Source: Pseudomonadota bacterium (GTDB lineage: Bacteria; Bdellovibrionota_B; Oligoflexia; Oligoflexales; CAIYRB01). Taken from it: a stretch of DNA of 57,295 nucleotides. The notes below the pieces were generated by a model that was not told where the DNA came from, did no database searches, and saw only the letters and a program-made list of their open reading frames with translations. A program made the position numbers and the translations under genes. Below are positions 18,587-26,877 of the stretch, in pieces (position 1 is the stretch's first letter; every line of letters begins with the position of its first letter). The stretch is taken from contig JAPLFX010000016.1 in NCBI GenBank assembly GCA_026390445.1, positions 1 through 57,295 on the forward strand, given 5' to 3'.

Positions 18587-19372
18587 GTGGTTGATGACAA
18601 CTCGATCTTCAAGGGGCTCATCGACCACCTTCAAAGCAGTAGAGCGCAGGATTTACTGCGGCGTATCGATGAACTGCGGGCATTGCTGGTGCGCTTTTCA
18701 GTGGTCTTGCTGGCTTTTGTCTGCGGCGGTTTTTATTTTGCCAAAGACATTCTTTTATTTCTTAAGGAGCCTCTAGCCGCAGCCATTCCTTCGCAAAAGA
18801 ATGTGCTGCACTTTACAGGGCCGATGGAGGTCATGCTGGCCTACATGAAGGTGTCCTTCATGGTCGGGCTGGTGGTCGCGGCACCCTATGGCTTGCTTTT
18901 ATTGTGGCGGTTTATTGGCCCAGCACTGCCGCAGGAGCATCGCAAATTCGTCATGCCGTTCTTTAGTGCTTCGGTCGGTTTATTTTTGATCGGAGTGGTC
19001 TTTTGCTACTATGCGATGCTTCCGATGGGCTTTAAATGGCTCATTGGTTTTGGTGGCGACCAGGCCGCTCCGGTCATTACTGTCGCCGAATACATCGACA
19101 TGATGACTTTTATGCTGGTGGGGTTTGGTGCGGCATTCCAACTGCCGCTGGTGATCATCCTGCTCGAACGCCTGGGTCTTATCAATGAGCAGATGTTGCG
19201 GAAGAATCGTGGCTTTATCTTGGTCGGAGTGCTGATTTTAGCAGCGGTGATTGCACCATCGCCTGATCCTGTGTCGATGATCTCGCTTGCCATCCCGATG
19301 TATCTCATGTTTGAGGGCGCCCTAGTGGTCATCAAACGCCTCAAGAAAAGCCAGCTGCCGGTGGTCGGTTGA
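18587..19372 (+). CDS. tatC: Sec-independent protein translocase TatC
   Basis: 261 residues with six predicted helices. TatC hallmarks are visible: an N-terminal IDELRALLVR (family LxELRxRL), the TGPMEVMLAYMKVSF segment, PALPQEHRKFVMPFF, and the polar-flanked helix pair ending LILAAVIAPSPDPVSM. TatC is the receptor of the twin-arginine export system and binds RR signal peptides. The start is GTG 18587 with a modest AGG upstream. No tatA or tatB is found in the window, so these must lie elsewhere. Its 17-bp distance from the permease gene suggests read-through with the preceding ABC run. Confidence 0.92.
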   Translation: MVDDNSIFKGLIDHLQSSRAQDLLRRIDELRALLVRFSVVLLAFVCGGFYFAKDILLFLKEPLAAAIPSQKNVLHFTGPMEVMLAYMKVSFMVGLVVAAPYGLLLLWRFIGPALPQEHRKFVMPFFSASVGLFLIGVVFCYYAMLPMGFKWLIGFGGDQAAPVITVAEYIDMMTFMLVGFGAAFQLPLVIILLERLGLINEQMLRKNRGFILVGVLILAAVIAPSPDPVSMISLAIPMYLMFEGALVVIKRLKKSQLPVVG

Positions 19373-19398
19373 TATGCTTGCGAGGCGTTTGTTACACT
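19369..19398 (+). promoter_or_regulatory. Candidate sigma70-type promoter for the amidotransferase gene
   Basis: TTGATA (19369-19374) and TACACT (19393-19398) are 18 bp apart. A small inverted repeat, ACACT/AGTGT (19394-19406), overlaps the -10 and the likely start of transcription. Both elements lie in the spacer after tatC and upstream of an AGGAGG-like site. Confidence 0.4.
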
Positions 19399-19430
19399 AG
19401 TAGTGTCTAACACCTTCGGAGGACGCCGCC

Positions 19431-20291
19431 ATGTGCAGGTTTTTAGCGTATAAGGGCGTTCCAATTGTGGTGCACAAGCTGATTTTTGAGCCAAAAAACT
19501 CACTGATCAATCAAAGCTTCGATGCTCGCGAAATCGAAGAACCCTTGAATGGCGATGGATTTGGCGTCGGCTGGTACAGCCCGGACATCGACCCTGAGCC
19601 AGCCGTCTTTGTCTCGATGTCGCCGGCGTGGAGCAACCGCAACCTGCGCTACTTGGCGCCTAAGATTCGTTCGACCTGCATCTTTGCCCATGTCAGGGCC
19701 GCTAGTGTTGGCGATATTGCCGAGGCCAACTGTCATCCCTTTCACTATAAGCGCTTGATGATGATGCATAACGGCGGCATCGAAGGCTTTGCAAAGATCA
19801 AGCGGGTCCTACGTCGAGGCTTAAGCGATGAAATGTACAGTTGGATCCACGGCGAAACCGATTCAGAGCACTTTTTTGCACTATTTCTCGAGTTTTTGCG
19901 CGCCAAGGGCGATGACTACAAGCTAAGCGATATGGCCGATGCGATGAACCAGACCGTTGCCGCAGTCGAAGCGATGAAGCTTGCTGCTGGGGTCACCGAT
20001 GGCACTTATCTCAATATGGTGATTACCAATGGGAGTGAGATGCTGGCGACGCGCTTTATCACGACCGACGAAGAGCCGTTGTCCTTGTATTTTTCCGAGG
20101 GGAGTCGCTATGTCTGCGAAGATGGCGTGTGCCAAATGATGCCAGCCGATCCTAGCGAGCATGCCGTTTTGATCGTCTCAGAAAAATTGACTGGGGAGCG
20201 GGGTGACTGGCGCCCGGTACCAGCCAACCACATGATCCTGGTCGATAAAGATAGCAAAGTCAGCTTTCGCCGGATGGGAGCTACTTCTTAG
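19431..20291 (+). CDS. Class II glutamine amidotransferase (YafJ/EgtC-like)
   Basis: 286 residues beginning MCRFLAYKG, so that removal of Met exposes the catalytic N-terminal Cys2. Further family features are NGDGFGVGWY (about 40-50), FAHVRAAS, a HPF segment, HNGGIEGF (about 110-118) and GETDSEHFFALF. Such stand-alone GATase II proteins hydrolyse a glutamine or gamma-glutamyl amide. YafJ-like members have no firmly known substrate, and EgtC acts in ergothioneine synthesis, for which no partner genes are present. Its 3' end overlaps the convergent 27-haem cytochrome gene by 11 bp. Confidence 0.87.
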   Translation: MCRFLAYKGVPIVVHKLIFEPKNSLINQSFDAREIEEPLNGDGFGVGWYSPDIDPEPAVFVSMSPAWSNRNLRYLAPKIRSTCIFAHVRAASVGDIAEANCHPFHYKRLMMMHNGGIEGFAKIKRVLRRGLSDEMYSWIHGETDSEHFFALFLEFLRAKGDDYKLSDMADAMNQTVAAVEAMKLAAGVTDGTYLNMVITNGSEMLATRFITTDEEPLSLYFSEGSRYVCEDGVCQMMPADPSEHAVLIVSEKLTGERGDWRPVPANHMILVDKDSKVSFRRMGATS

Positions 20292-22647
20292 CGTGAAACG
20301 TAAATTGGTTGTGGCAGCTGCCACAGTCCTCAAATCCCGGCTGCTTGTGGTTGGGGAAGGCGACCGCGCGCGCTTCTTTGATGTGACATCCGGCACAATC
20401 CGTCGGCGATCCCTGATACACACCGCTTTTGTGGCAGGCGTTGCATTCGGCGACGCGGTGGGCGCCAATCAGCGGGAAGTCGGTCATCGAGTGATGGAAG
20501 GTGTTGGCTGACCAGGTCTGCTGCATATGGCAGCTGGCGCAGTCGGGTAGGCCCCCTTGATGCCTATCATCTTTGCGGTGACAAAATTGGCAGTTGTCAT
20601 TTAGGCCGGTCAAACGTCGATCTTTGAAGTGGCACTGCTCGCATGCGAGCAAATTATGCGCGCCTGTAAGAGTGTAATTTTTGTGGAAGCTGCCGATCGA
20701 TGCCCATTTGTTGGCTTCGTTATGGCACTCAACACAGCGACCACCAAATTTACCCTTGTGCGGATCGACGTGGCAGGTTGCGCAGTTGCGCGTGGCTAGG
20801 TCAGGAAAGATAAATTTGGCTTTAGCGTGATGCTTAGTGCCAGGAAACGCCTCTTTGGTTGGCGTATGGCATTTTTCGCAGCTCAGCGGTATGTGCTTGC
20901 CGGTAATTTCATAAGCAGTGGTGTGGTGGTCGAAGGGCTTTCGCTTGAGGAAGGTGTCGGTATTATGGCAGGTGCGGCAGTCCTTTTCGGCGAATTCGGT
21001 GTGGAACTGGCCGATATGCACGTTCTTGTGGCAGTCGACGCAAAAGCCGCTACTCGCATGGGCGAAGATAAACTGCCCGGCTGGCTTTGGCGGTTTAGTC
21101 GCCAGCATTTTGCCTGGCGCACGGATATGGCAGGTGTCGCAGGCCTTTACCTTGAGATGATCGCCGTCCAATTTAAACCGAGTTTCGTTGTGGTCAAAAG
21201 ACTTCAGCATGCTCGCGGCGAAGGTTTTGGTGCCGTGGCAGTCGGCGCAGGAGGCTGAGTTAAAGCTTGGGCTAAACTGTTCTTTGTGCACGCTAGCATG
21301 GCAACTAACGCAAAACTGCTTGTCGGCGTTGGCAAATTTATAGATGTCTTTGCCATCTTTGACATGGCAGGATTTGCAACTGATGCCTTCGTGTTTGCCG
21401 GTAAGCGCAAATTTGGTGAGCGTGTTGTGGTCGAATTTGCCCTTTTCCAGGCGGGTCAACTCGAGCCAACTCGAGGTGACATGGCAGGAAGCGCAGGGCT
21501 TGGCGAGGAGCTTGGGCGGAAATTTGCCGATATGTGGGTTGGTATGGCATGCCGCGCAGCCGTTCTTGCTTAGGTGCTCCCAGTGGTATTGCCGCAGCGG
21601 CGGGTCTTTTCCGGAGGCGATGAGGCTTGAGAGCTTATTCGCGGACTTTGATCGCTCCGCGGTGTCACTGGAGCTGCCGTCGATCTTCGCCTTCACCCGC
21701 AGACTCTTGTCTAAAGGAAGATGGCAATCGTTGCAACGGACCTGGGTGTGCTTACCATCCAGGACGTAAGTGGTCTTGGTGTTGTGATTGAAGGTAATCT
21801 GCGTTTTCCAGCTTTCCTCTTTATGACAGGTCTGACAGCTGGCTAGCTTGCCGAGTTTGGCCGTTTTGAGGCCGTCAAACCCGTGGTAGTCGGCATGGCA
21901 GGAGTTACACGCTTGCTTTAGTCCTTCCCAATGAAAGACTTTCTTGCCGAGCGCCGCACGCGCCAAGTCGGGCTTGTGGCAGTCGACGCAGGCCGCCTCG
22001 GCATGTTTACCTTTTAGCTCCCAGTGTCCATCCTTCTTGTGGTCGAAGGTGATCTTGTCCTTCCAGGTCGTCTCAACGTGGCAGCTATTGCAGTCCTTTT
22101 TCGCCGTTTTGCCTGTAAATGCGTGCGGATCATCTTTGGTATGGCAGCTCACACAGGTGGCGGTTTTGCCGAAGAAGCGGTGATCGGTCTTGCGGATGGC
22201 CCGGTCACTGCGCTGCGCCGTGTGGCAGTCGACACAATCGATGTCTTGGTGTTTGGGCGCTAGTGGGAAGCCGGTTTTAGCGTGATCGAAGTCCTCGGTG
22301 TCAAAGGCTAGGGCATCAAAATCTCGTCCTTTGTGGTCGCTGTGGCAGGCGTAGCAAGGCTTGTCGGTAAGCTTATGAAAGGATTTGGGTCGTGCCATCG
22401 ATTGCTTAATGTCTTTATGACACTCGAGGCACTTTTGATCCGGCACTCCTTTACCAGCAGCATGGCAGGACAGGCAGTCGGTATGTTCTAATTTCTTATG
22501 ACCCTCCATCAATGGACCTGGGGCGAGTAGCTTGTTCATGAGGCCCTCGCGAGCCTTTTTTGCTGGTGGAGGCTGGTCCGCGGCGAAAGCTGCGGGATGG
22601 ACCCATAAGGCCAGGATCAACGATAAAGCGGCAAGGATGCGCTGCAT
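20281..22647 (-). CDS. 27-haem c-type cytochrome, predicted extracellular or outer-membrane conduit component
   Basis: 788 residues after a signal peptide (MQRILAALSLILALWVHPAAFA). I count 27 CXXCH motifs, the first at Cys58 and the last in CGSCHNQFTFHAKK at the C-terminus. The chain is built from repeats of about 80-90 residues with the pattern FDH...F-L-x-GKH....CxxCH, seen at least eight times (for example YVLDGKHTQVRCNDCH, FALTGKHEGISCKSCH, YEITGKHIPLSCEKCH). Regular His residues outside CXXCH could be distal ligands (bis-His haems). It begins directly after the barrel gene stop with no gap. The likely role is a nanowire-like terminal cytochrome passing electrons to acceptors outside the cell (inference). 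Confidence 0.93.
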   Translation of the reverse strand: MQRILAALSLILALWVHPAAFAADQPPPAKKAREGLMNKLLAPGPLMEGHKKLEHTDCLSCHAAGKGVPDQKCLECHKDIKQSMARPKSFHKLTDKPCYACHSDHKGRDFDALAFDTEDFDHAKTGFPLAPKHQDIDCVDCHTAQRSDRAIRKTDHRFFGKTATCVSCHTKDDPHAFTGKTAKKDCNSCHVETTWKDKITFDHKKDGHWELKGKHAEAACVDCHKPDLARAALGKKVFHWEGLKQACNSCHADYHGFDGLKTAKLGKLASCQTCHKEESWKTQITFNHNTKTTYVLDGKHTQVRCNDCHLPLDKSLRVKAKIDGSSSDTAERSKSANKLSSLIASGKDPPLRQYHWEHLSKNGCAACHTNPHIGKFPPKLLAKPCASCHVTSSWLELTRLEKGKFDHNTLTKFALTGKHEGISCKSCHVKDGKDIYKFANADKQFCVSCHASVHKEQFSPSFNSASCADCHGTKTFAASMLKSFDHNETRFKLDGDHLKVKACDTCHIRAPGKMLATKPPKPAGQFIFAHASSGFCVDCHKNVHIGQFHTEFAEKDCRTCHNTDTFLKRKPFDHHTTAYEITGKHIPLSCEKCHTPTKEAFPGTKHHAKAKFIFPDLATRNCATCHVDPHKGKFGGRCVECHNEANKWASIGSFHKNYTLTGAHNLLACEQCHFKDRRLTGLNDNCQFCHRKDDRHQGGLPDCASCHMQQTWSANTFHHSMTDFPLIGAHRVAECNACHKSGVYQGSPTDCAGCHIKEARAVAFPNHKQPGFEDCGSCHNQFTFHAKK

Positions 22648-24012
22648 TCAAAACCTCTCGCTGGGCGGAGCGACATCGCGGATAGGTGCGAACGCGCGGT
22701 TGCCAAAGCGGTAGCCGAGGGTCAACAGTCCGCTGGTGATGGTAGCCTTCTCGTTGTGCGCGTACTCGGTGCCGACGGAGCCCAAAACGCTATGGGAAAA
22801 GACGTGGCCAACGTTCAGGCCGACAATCACTGGATGAAGGTTTTCGCCGCTGTCCTGATGTCTGATCCCGACTCTGAGATCGCCCGAAACCTCCCACACT
22901 TCAGAGTAGTGCGTCAGGTTGTTGTTGAGAAATAGATCATTGCTTAAAAAATTACGTCGATAGCCGACTAAAGTGCTCAAAGCGGCATGCCCACCAAGAA
23001 TCTTGGTGAAGGTCGGGCCGGTCGCCACCTCAACCTTGCGTAGGTGATCGAGATAGCGCTCCCCGTAAAGGACATAGCCGTCGAGGCGGGATATCGTCGT
23101 CAGCTTATAGCGCGACCCAACTTTTAGCTGCTGATAGGAACTGGCCGATAAGGTTTCAAAAATATCGCGGTGATTCTTGTACTCCGTTAGATCGATGCGT
23201 GAGTAGGTCAGCGCGGCATTTAGCGCCGGACTAAAACGGTGGTCGTAACCAATGACGGCGTCCTCGGCCTTGACCTCGGGTCTTACCGCGAAATCCAGGT
23301 AGGTGTTGACCCGGTCATTTGGTCCGAAATGTAGAAACGATTGATTGATATAGTCCAAGGCTTCGGTAGGTGCGTCGTAGACAAAAGTACGCGGAGCAAA
23401 GACCAGCATGTTACTGCTGTACTTTCCTTCGCTCCAATTGTTGCCCTCGCTTTGGTAAACCTCGTAGGCGCCGACTTGGACGGCGGTGGCCTGTAGCTCG
23501 ACTGCGCGCTCATCGTTGACGCGCGGGCGAAATCCGGCGAAGACGCCAACGCTGTTTGCGCCATTCACCTTATAGCCGACTTCAGCTCCATCGTTATAGA
23601 TGATGCCGTTGTCGGCAGGTAAAAAGCGTCCCACCGACCAGAAATAGGGATGCGTATTGCCAGGGTCCTTCCAGGCCAACAAGCGTAGCCGGAATTTGTT
23701 TTGCCCCGAGAGGTTTAGTCTGGCCGTATCGACTTTATCAAAGAAATCGTGGTTGTCGCGGACGTCGGTGACGAATTCATATTGGGTTTGCCCAATCTTG
23801 GTGACGTCCAGGTACGCGCGATTGGAATAGATCAGCTGGTCATTGTCCTTGCTGCCGGCAATGGACCCGGGAAAGGACTCCTTGGCGGCGTAGGCGCCGG
23901 TTAGTAGATGTCCGGTGTAGTCGTAGGCCAGTGCCTGCTTGGCCGGTGCCGAGGCAAGCAGCGCCAACAAAGCAAGGTGTTTTATATCTCGGTAGCGCAG
24001 ACGAATGCTCAT
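22648..24012 (-). CDS. Outer-membrane beta-barrel, predicted porin of an electron conduit
   Basis: 454 residues with a signal peptide ending near QALA (about residue 28) and a mature part made of alternating amphipathic strands (TQYEFVTDVRDN, KFRLRLLAWKDPG, NTYLDFAVRPEV, VTSGLLTLGYRF-like end). No CXXCH is present. The gene overlaps the tetrahaem cytochrome by four bases and abuts the 27-haem gene, a gene order like that of porin-cytochrome conduits (MtrCAB, OmbB-OmaB-OmcB), although I do not recognise sequence similarity to MtrB. Proposed role: a sheath that lets cytochromes cross the outer membrane. Confidence 0.72.
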   Translation of the reverse strand: MSIRLRYRDIKHLALLALLASAPAKQALAYDYTGHLLTGAYAAKESFPGSIAGSKDNDQLIYSNRAYLDVTKIGQTQYEFVTDVRDNHDFFDKVDTARLNLSGQNKFRLRLLAWKDPGNTHPYFWSVGRFLPADNGIIYNDGAEVGYKVNGANSVGVFAGFRPRVNDERAVELQATAVQVGAYEVYQSEGNNWSEGKYSSNMLVFAPRTFVYDAPTEALDYINQSFLHFGPNDRVNTYLDFAVRPEVKAEDAVIGYDHRFSPALNAALTYSRIDLTEYKNHRDIFETLSASSYQQLKVGSRYKLTTISRLDGYVLYGERYLDHLRKVEVATGPTFTKILGGHAALSTLVGYRRNFLSNDLFLNNNLTHYSEVWEVSGDLRVGIRHQDSGENLHPVIVGLNVGHVFSHSVLGSVGTEYAHNEKATITSGLLTLGYRFGNRAFAPIRDVAPPSERF

Positions 24013-24431
24013 TTATTGATCGGTGGATAGAATTTTGGAAAGGCATGGCAAGAGACACAATCCGCCTTGGTGTCTGGATGCGGATTGGCCTTCGGTCGCA
24101 AACTACCATGACAGGGAATGCAAGCGGTTGGTGCCGGCACGTGCGAGAACTGCGAAAACGACTTCCAGATTGGGTCGGCCGTGATGTAACGGTGGCACAC
24201 GGCGCAGTCTTGGCCGCTACCATGCGGGATCACGTCTACCGGTGGTGGGCGTGTGGCTTCGTGGCACGACACGCAACTAGCGGTAAAGTTGGCGTGGTCG
24301 ATCGTCGGCTTTTGAAACGCCGAGTCGTTGACTGCCGGTCGGTTAAAGCCGCACTGCGTCAGTACCAAGAGAAAAAGGACCGCAACGAAGCTGGAGCCGA
24401 TGGCTGCCAAGGTAGAGTAGGCTCTTTTCAT
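24009..24431 (-). CDS. Tetrahaem periplasmic c-type cytochrome
   Basis: 140 residues with an N-terminal hydrophobic segment (about 8-26). Four CXXCH motifs start at Cys53, Cys76, Cys104 and Cys125, and extra His residues (such as DHANF, FSHVP, PHPD) could serve as distal ligands. The segment VLTQC at Cys27 resembles a lipobox, but the -1 Gln is atypical, so it may instead be an uncleaved membrane anchor. It overlaps genes on both sides by four bases. Probable role: periplasmic electron carrier between the inner-membrane oxidoreductase and the outer-membrane complex. Confidence 0.87.
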   Translation of the reverse strand: MKRAYSTLAAIGSSFVAVLFLLVLTQCGFNRPAVNDSAFQKPTIDHANFTASCVSCHEATRPPPVDVIPHGSGQDCAVCHRYITADPIWKSFSQFSHVPAPTACIPCHGSLRPKANPHPDTKADCVSCHAFPKFYPPINK

Positions 24432-25801
24432 GTGGGTGCCAGTTCTTTGCTCAGAGGTTCACCAAATTTTTTGTCGATTTTGATCCCTAGTTCGGCAAAA
24501 AAACGCTTTTGAAGTTCAGCGCCGATGAATATAAATAAATAGTCATTGGCTATGGTCCGAGATCCGCTTTGGTCGGTGATCGACAGGGAGTCCGGTGTAA
24601 TCTGCGTGACCTTGGCGTTGAAGCGCAGGTCGAGCAGGCCTTGCTCGGCACACAGCCGCACCGCTCTTTGGTTCTCGTCGTTGCAGCGATCAAAATCCGC
24701 GGTGGCCACGAGCATGGTCACCTGATTGCCGTAGCTCTTCTTGCATAAATACTGGACCGCCTCAGCGGCGGCATTGCCGCTGCCGACGATGGCAACCTTT
24801 TGCTTTTGATATTGCTCTGGTTCAATGAGGTTATAGGTGACTTTGGCGAGATCTTCGCCGGGCACGCCAAGGCGCCTTGGTGTGCCTCGCACTCCAGTGG
24901 CGAGGATGACTTTATGGGCGGTCATCTGCCCCCCGCTGGTTTCGACACGAAACACGTCGCCGTCTTTCACTAGGGTCTTGAACTGTGTTTGCTCTTTGAC
25001 CTGCAGCTTGTATTGGCTGCGGATGTCATCCCACTTGGCCATGAGCTGTGCCTTGGAGACTTTATGATGAGGAAATTTCATCGGTCCGATTAGCGGTAGG
25101 TCGGCAGGCTGGGTCATGATGATTTTCTGTCGTGGAAAATTGGCGATGGTGCCGCCAAAGGAGCCTTGTTCCAGGCAAACATAGCGCAGCTTTGCCGCCA
25201 GGGCGCCAAGGGAAGCCGCGATTCCTGCTGGCCCTGCACCGATGATGAGGAGGTCGTACTCAGCCTTAGCGCGGAGGCCCTGGTCTGGGCTTAGCTGCGA
25301 TGCGGCATGTTCCACCGCCAGTCGTCCTTGTTTGACTGCATTGCGGATCAGTCCCATGCCGCCTAGTTCGCCGGCGATATATAAGCCCGGGATGTTGGTT
25401 TCGAAGTGGCCAGAGATGCGGGGCAATTCCCGTCCGCGAGTCTTGGTGCCAAAGACCAAGGAGATGGCGTCAAAGGGACAGGCTGCTTCGCACTGGCCAT
25501 GCCCGACACACTTTGTTGGAGCCACCATGACGGCGCGGTGCTGGATCAGCTGGAGGATTTCACCTTCGGGGCAAGCGCGCACACAGGCGCCGCAGCCCGC
25601 ACATTTGGCGGGGTCGATCAATGGATGGAGCGAAAATGGTTCGTTGAGGTTTTTCTCGATGGTGTCTTGGAGGGTCGAGCTGGCTAGAGCATGCCGTCTA
25701 CGGCGCCGCCTGACGCCGTAGATGGTGACCCCAAGCATCGCTGCAGCCATCAACCAGGCTAACTGGTCGGCGATCCAAAATGAAATTTGCGACCAGTCCA
25801 T
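24428..25801 (-). CDS. Membrane-anchored FAD/NAD(P)-dependent oxidoreductase with two ferredoxin clusters
   Basis: 457 residues: one N-terminal helix (6-30) followed by RRRRRR, so the bulk faces the cytoplasm; two [Fe-S] motifs, Cys67-70-73-77 (CAGCGACVRACP) and Cys98-His101-Cys104-Cys108 (CVGHGQCEAACP), where a His replaces the second Cys; then an FAD Rossmann motif IIGAGPAGIAAS (186-197) and an NAD(P) motif AIVGSGNAAAEA. It is thioredoxin-reductase-like in fold but lacks the CxxC redox pair. Probable role: NAD(P)H oxidation, with electrons passed through FAD and Fe-S centres to the cytochrome b-like protein encoded upstream (28 bp gap). Confidence 0.85.
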   Translation of the reverse strand: MDWSQISFWIADQLAWLMAAAMLGVTIYGVRRRRRRHALASSTLQDTIEKNLNEPFSLHPLIDPAKCAGCGACVRACPEGEILQLIQHRAVMVAPTKCVGHGQCEAACPFDAISLVFGTKTRGRELPRISGHFETNIPGLYIAGELGGMGLIRNAVKQGRLAVEHAASQLSPDQGLRAKAEYDLLIIGAGPAGIAASLGALAAKLRYVCLEQGSFGGTIANFPRQKIIMTQPADLPLIGPMKFPHHKVSKAQLMAKWDDIRSQYKLQVKEQTQFKTLVKDGDVFRVETSGGQMTAHKVILATGVRGTPRRLGVPGEDLAKVTYNLIEPEQYQKQKVAIVGSGNAAAEAVQYLCKKSYGNQVTMLVATADFDRCNDENQRAVRLCAEQGLLDLRFNAKVTQITPDSLSITDQSGSRTIANDYLFIFIGAELQKRFFAELGIKIDKKFGEPLSKELAPT

Positions 25802-25829
25802 GACAGATCACTCCGCGAAGCCTAGGGCC

Positions 25830-26612
25830 TCAGTTAACCCTAAAGAGCAGTTCGGCGACGATGTGGATCACCGCGACCACGTACATAAACACCGCAAAGG
25901 GTACATGAAAGGTATGCCAGTAGCCCATCAACCGCTTGTAGGCGTCGAGCAGCGTGATCTTGCGCCGCATCAGTCCATACTCTTTTAGCTTTTTCTTGAT
26001 CGGTGGCGACACCCCAGGGGGGGTTGGCAAAGGGGAAAGTCGCAGGCGCACATCGCCGACTAAAGAGAACCACAGGATTAACGCAAGATTTGCGTCATTC
26101 GCTCCCATGTCAAAGCCGCCAAAAGCCAAACGCATGGCGTCTGCTTTCATGACACTTAGGTTTGCCGTATTATAGATTTGCGGTTGCAACGCCAGGACCT
26201 TGGCAAAGCCGGCGTCGTAGCGTTTGAGCTGCGCCTTTAAGTGGCCTCGAGCTTGCAGCAGTTGGGTGTAGAAATAGCGGCCGACGACGCCGCTGGCAAA
26301 GCTAATGATCATGCTCCAAAAGCTGATAGCCACTAAGCCGCTGACCTTAAAGTGGGTGTGGAACACCACCAAAGTGGGGCCGACCAGCCCGCAGAAAATG
26401 TGAAAGTCCAGCCACCGTGACGGCTTGCCGACGTGCTGCAGGGCAGGGATCTTTTTGCGCAGTACGTACAGATTAGTCAGGCACATGATGCCAAAGCCGG
26501 CCCATCCTAGCCAATAGCACACCTGTGGGGTCAACAGCGGGCGCATAAACGCCCAAATCCCGCTCATAGTCGCGAGTAGGAGTATCCAGATGGTAAAGTA
26601 GAGACGGATCAC
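25830..26612 (-). CDS. Cytochrome b-like inner-membrane protein
   Basis: 260 residues with about five to six hydrophobic helices. Conserved-looking His residues sit within helices in pairs: LDFHIFCGLVGPTLVVFHTHF (about 70-90) and YWHTFHVPFAVFMYVVAVIHIV (about 233-254), which could ligate two b haems across the membrane. A cytoplasmic or periplasmic loop rich in Lys (PIKKKLKEYGLMRRK) precedes the last helix. The start is GTG 26612, with AAAGG about 11 bases upstream. As first gene of the operon, it is the likely link between the FAD/Fe-S protein and periplasmic cytochromes, possibly as a quinone or direct b-haem relay. Confidence 0.75.
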   Translation of the reverse strand: MIRLYFTIWILLLATMSGIWAFMRPLLTPQVCYWLGWAGFGIMCLTNLYVLRKKIPALQHVGKPSRWLDFHIFCGLVGPTLVVFHTHFKVSGLVAISFWSMIISFASGVVGRYFYTQLLQARGHLKAQLKRYDAGFAKVLALQPQIYNTANLSVMKADAMRLAFGGFDMGANDANLALILWFSLVGDVRLRLSPLPTPPGVSPPIKKKLKEYGLMRRKITLLDAYKRLMGYWHTFHVPFAVFMYVVAVIHIVAELLFRVN

Positions 26613-26639
26613 GGTGGCGGTCGCCTTTTAGCAGTCTTG

Positions 26640-26652
26640 CAGGTCATACCTG
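26640..26652. promoter_or_regulatory. Palindrome upstream of the cytochrome operon, candidate operator
   Basis: CAGGT-CAT-ACCTG is a perfect 13-bp inverted repeat, 27 bp upstream of the GTG start of the cytochrome b-like gene. It would sit in the 5' leader or core promoter of the operon. No regulator family could be assigned. Confidence 0.35.
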
Positions 26653-26791
26653 AGAATTTGCGGTGTGGTCACGTGGATTCGACTATGAGCGTGTCAGGTG
26701 CTTGCCAATGTCAGTCTGAAGCTTGGACTTTATGCGATCTTTATGGATTGGCTGTAAGCCGCAGCAGGTCAACAAGGGTCCATGGATGGGC

Positions 26792-26820
26792 TTGGACACC
26801 TGTATATGTTAACATAAAGT
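26792..26820 (+). promoter_or_regulatory. Candidate promoter with palindromic operator for the monohaem cytochrome
   Basis: TTGGAC (26792-26797) and TAAAGT (26815-26820) are separated by 17 bp. The spacer contains a perfect 12-bp palindrome TATGTTAACATA (26805-26816) that reaches the -10. A bound repressor there would block transcription of the gene at 26878. Confidence 0.4.
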
Positions 26821-26877
26821 GCCTTAGCGCGGTTCTCGCGCCCATCCAGGTCCCGTCTTACAGGAGAGAGTAGTCCC

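Noticed and set aside
24428-25801. Thioredoxin reductase annotation for the FAD protein
   Set aside because: The fold is similar, but the CxxC redox pair is missing and two Fe-S motifs and a TM anchor are present.
26805-26816. TATGTTAACATA as an FNR or Fur box
   Set aside because: It does not match the TTGAT-N4-ATCAA or the 19-bp Fur pattern; I list it only as a generic palindrome.
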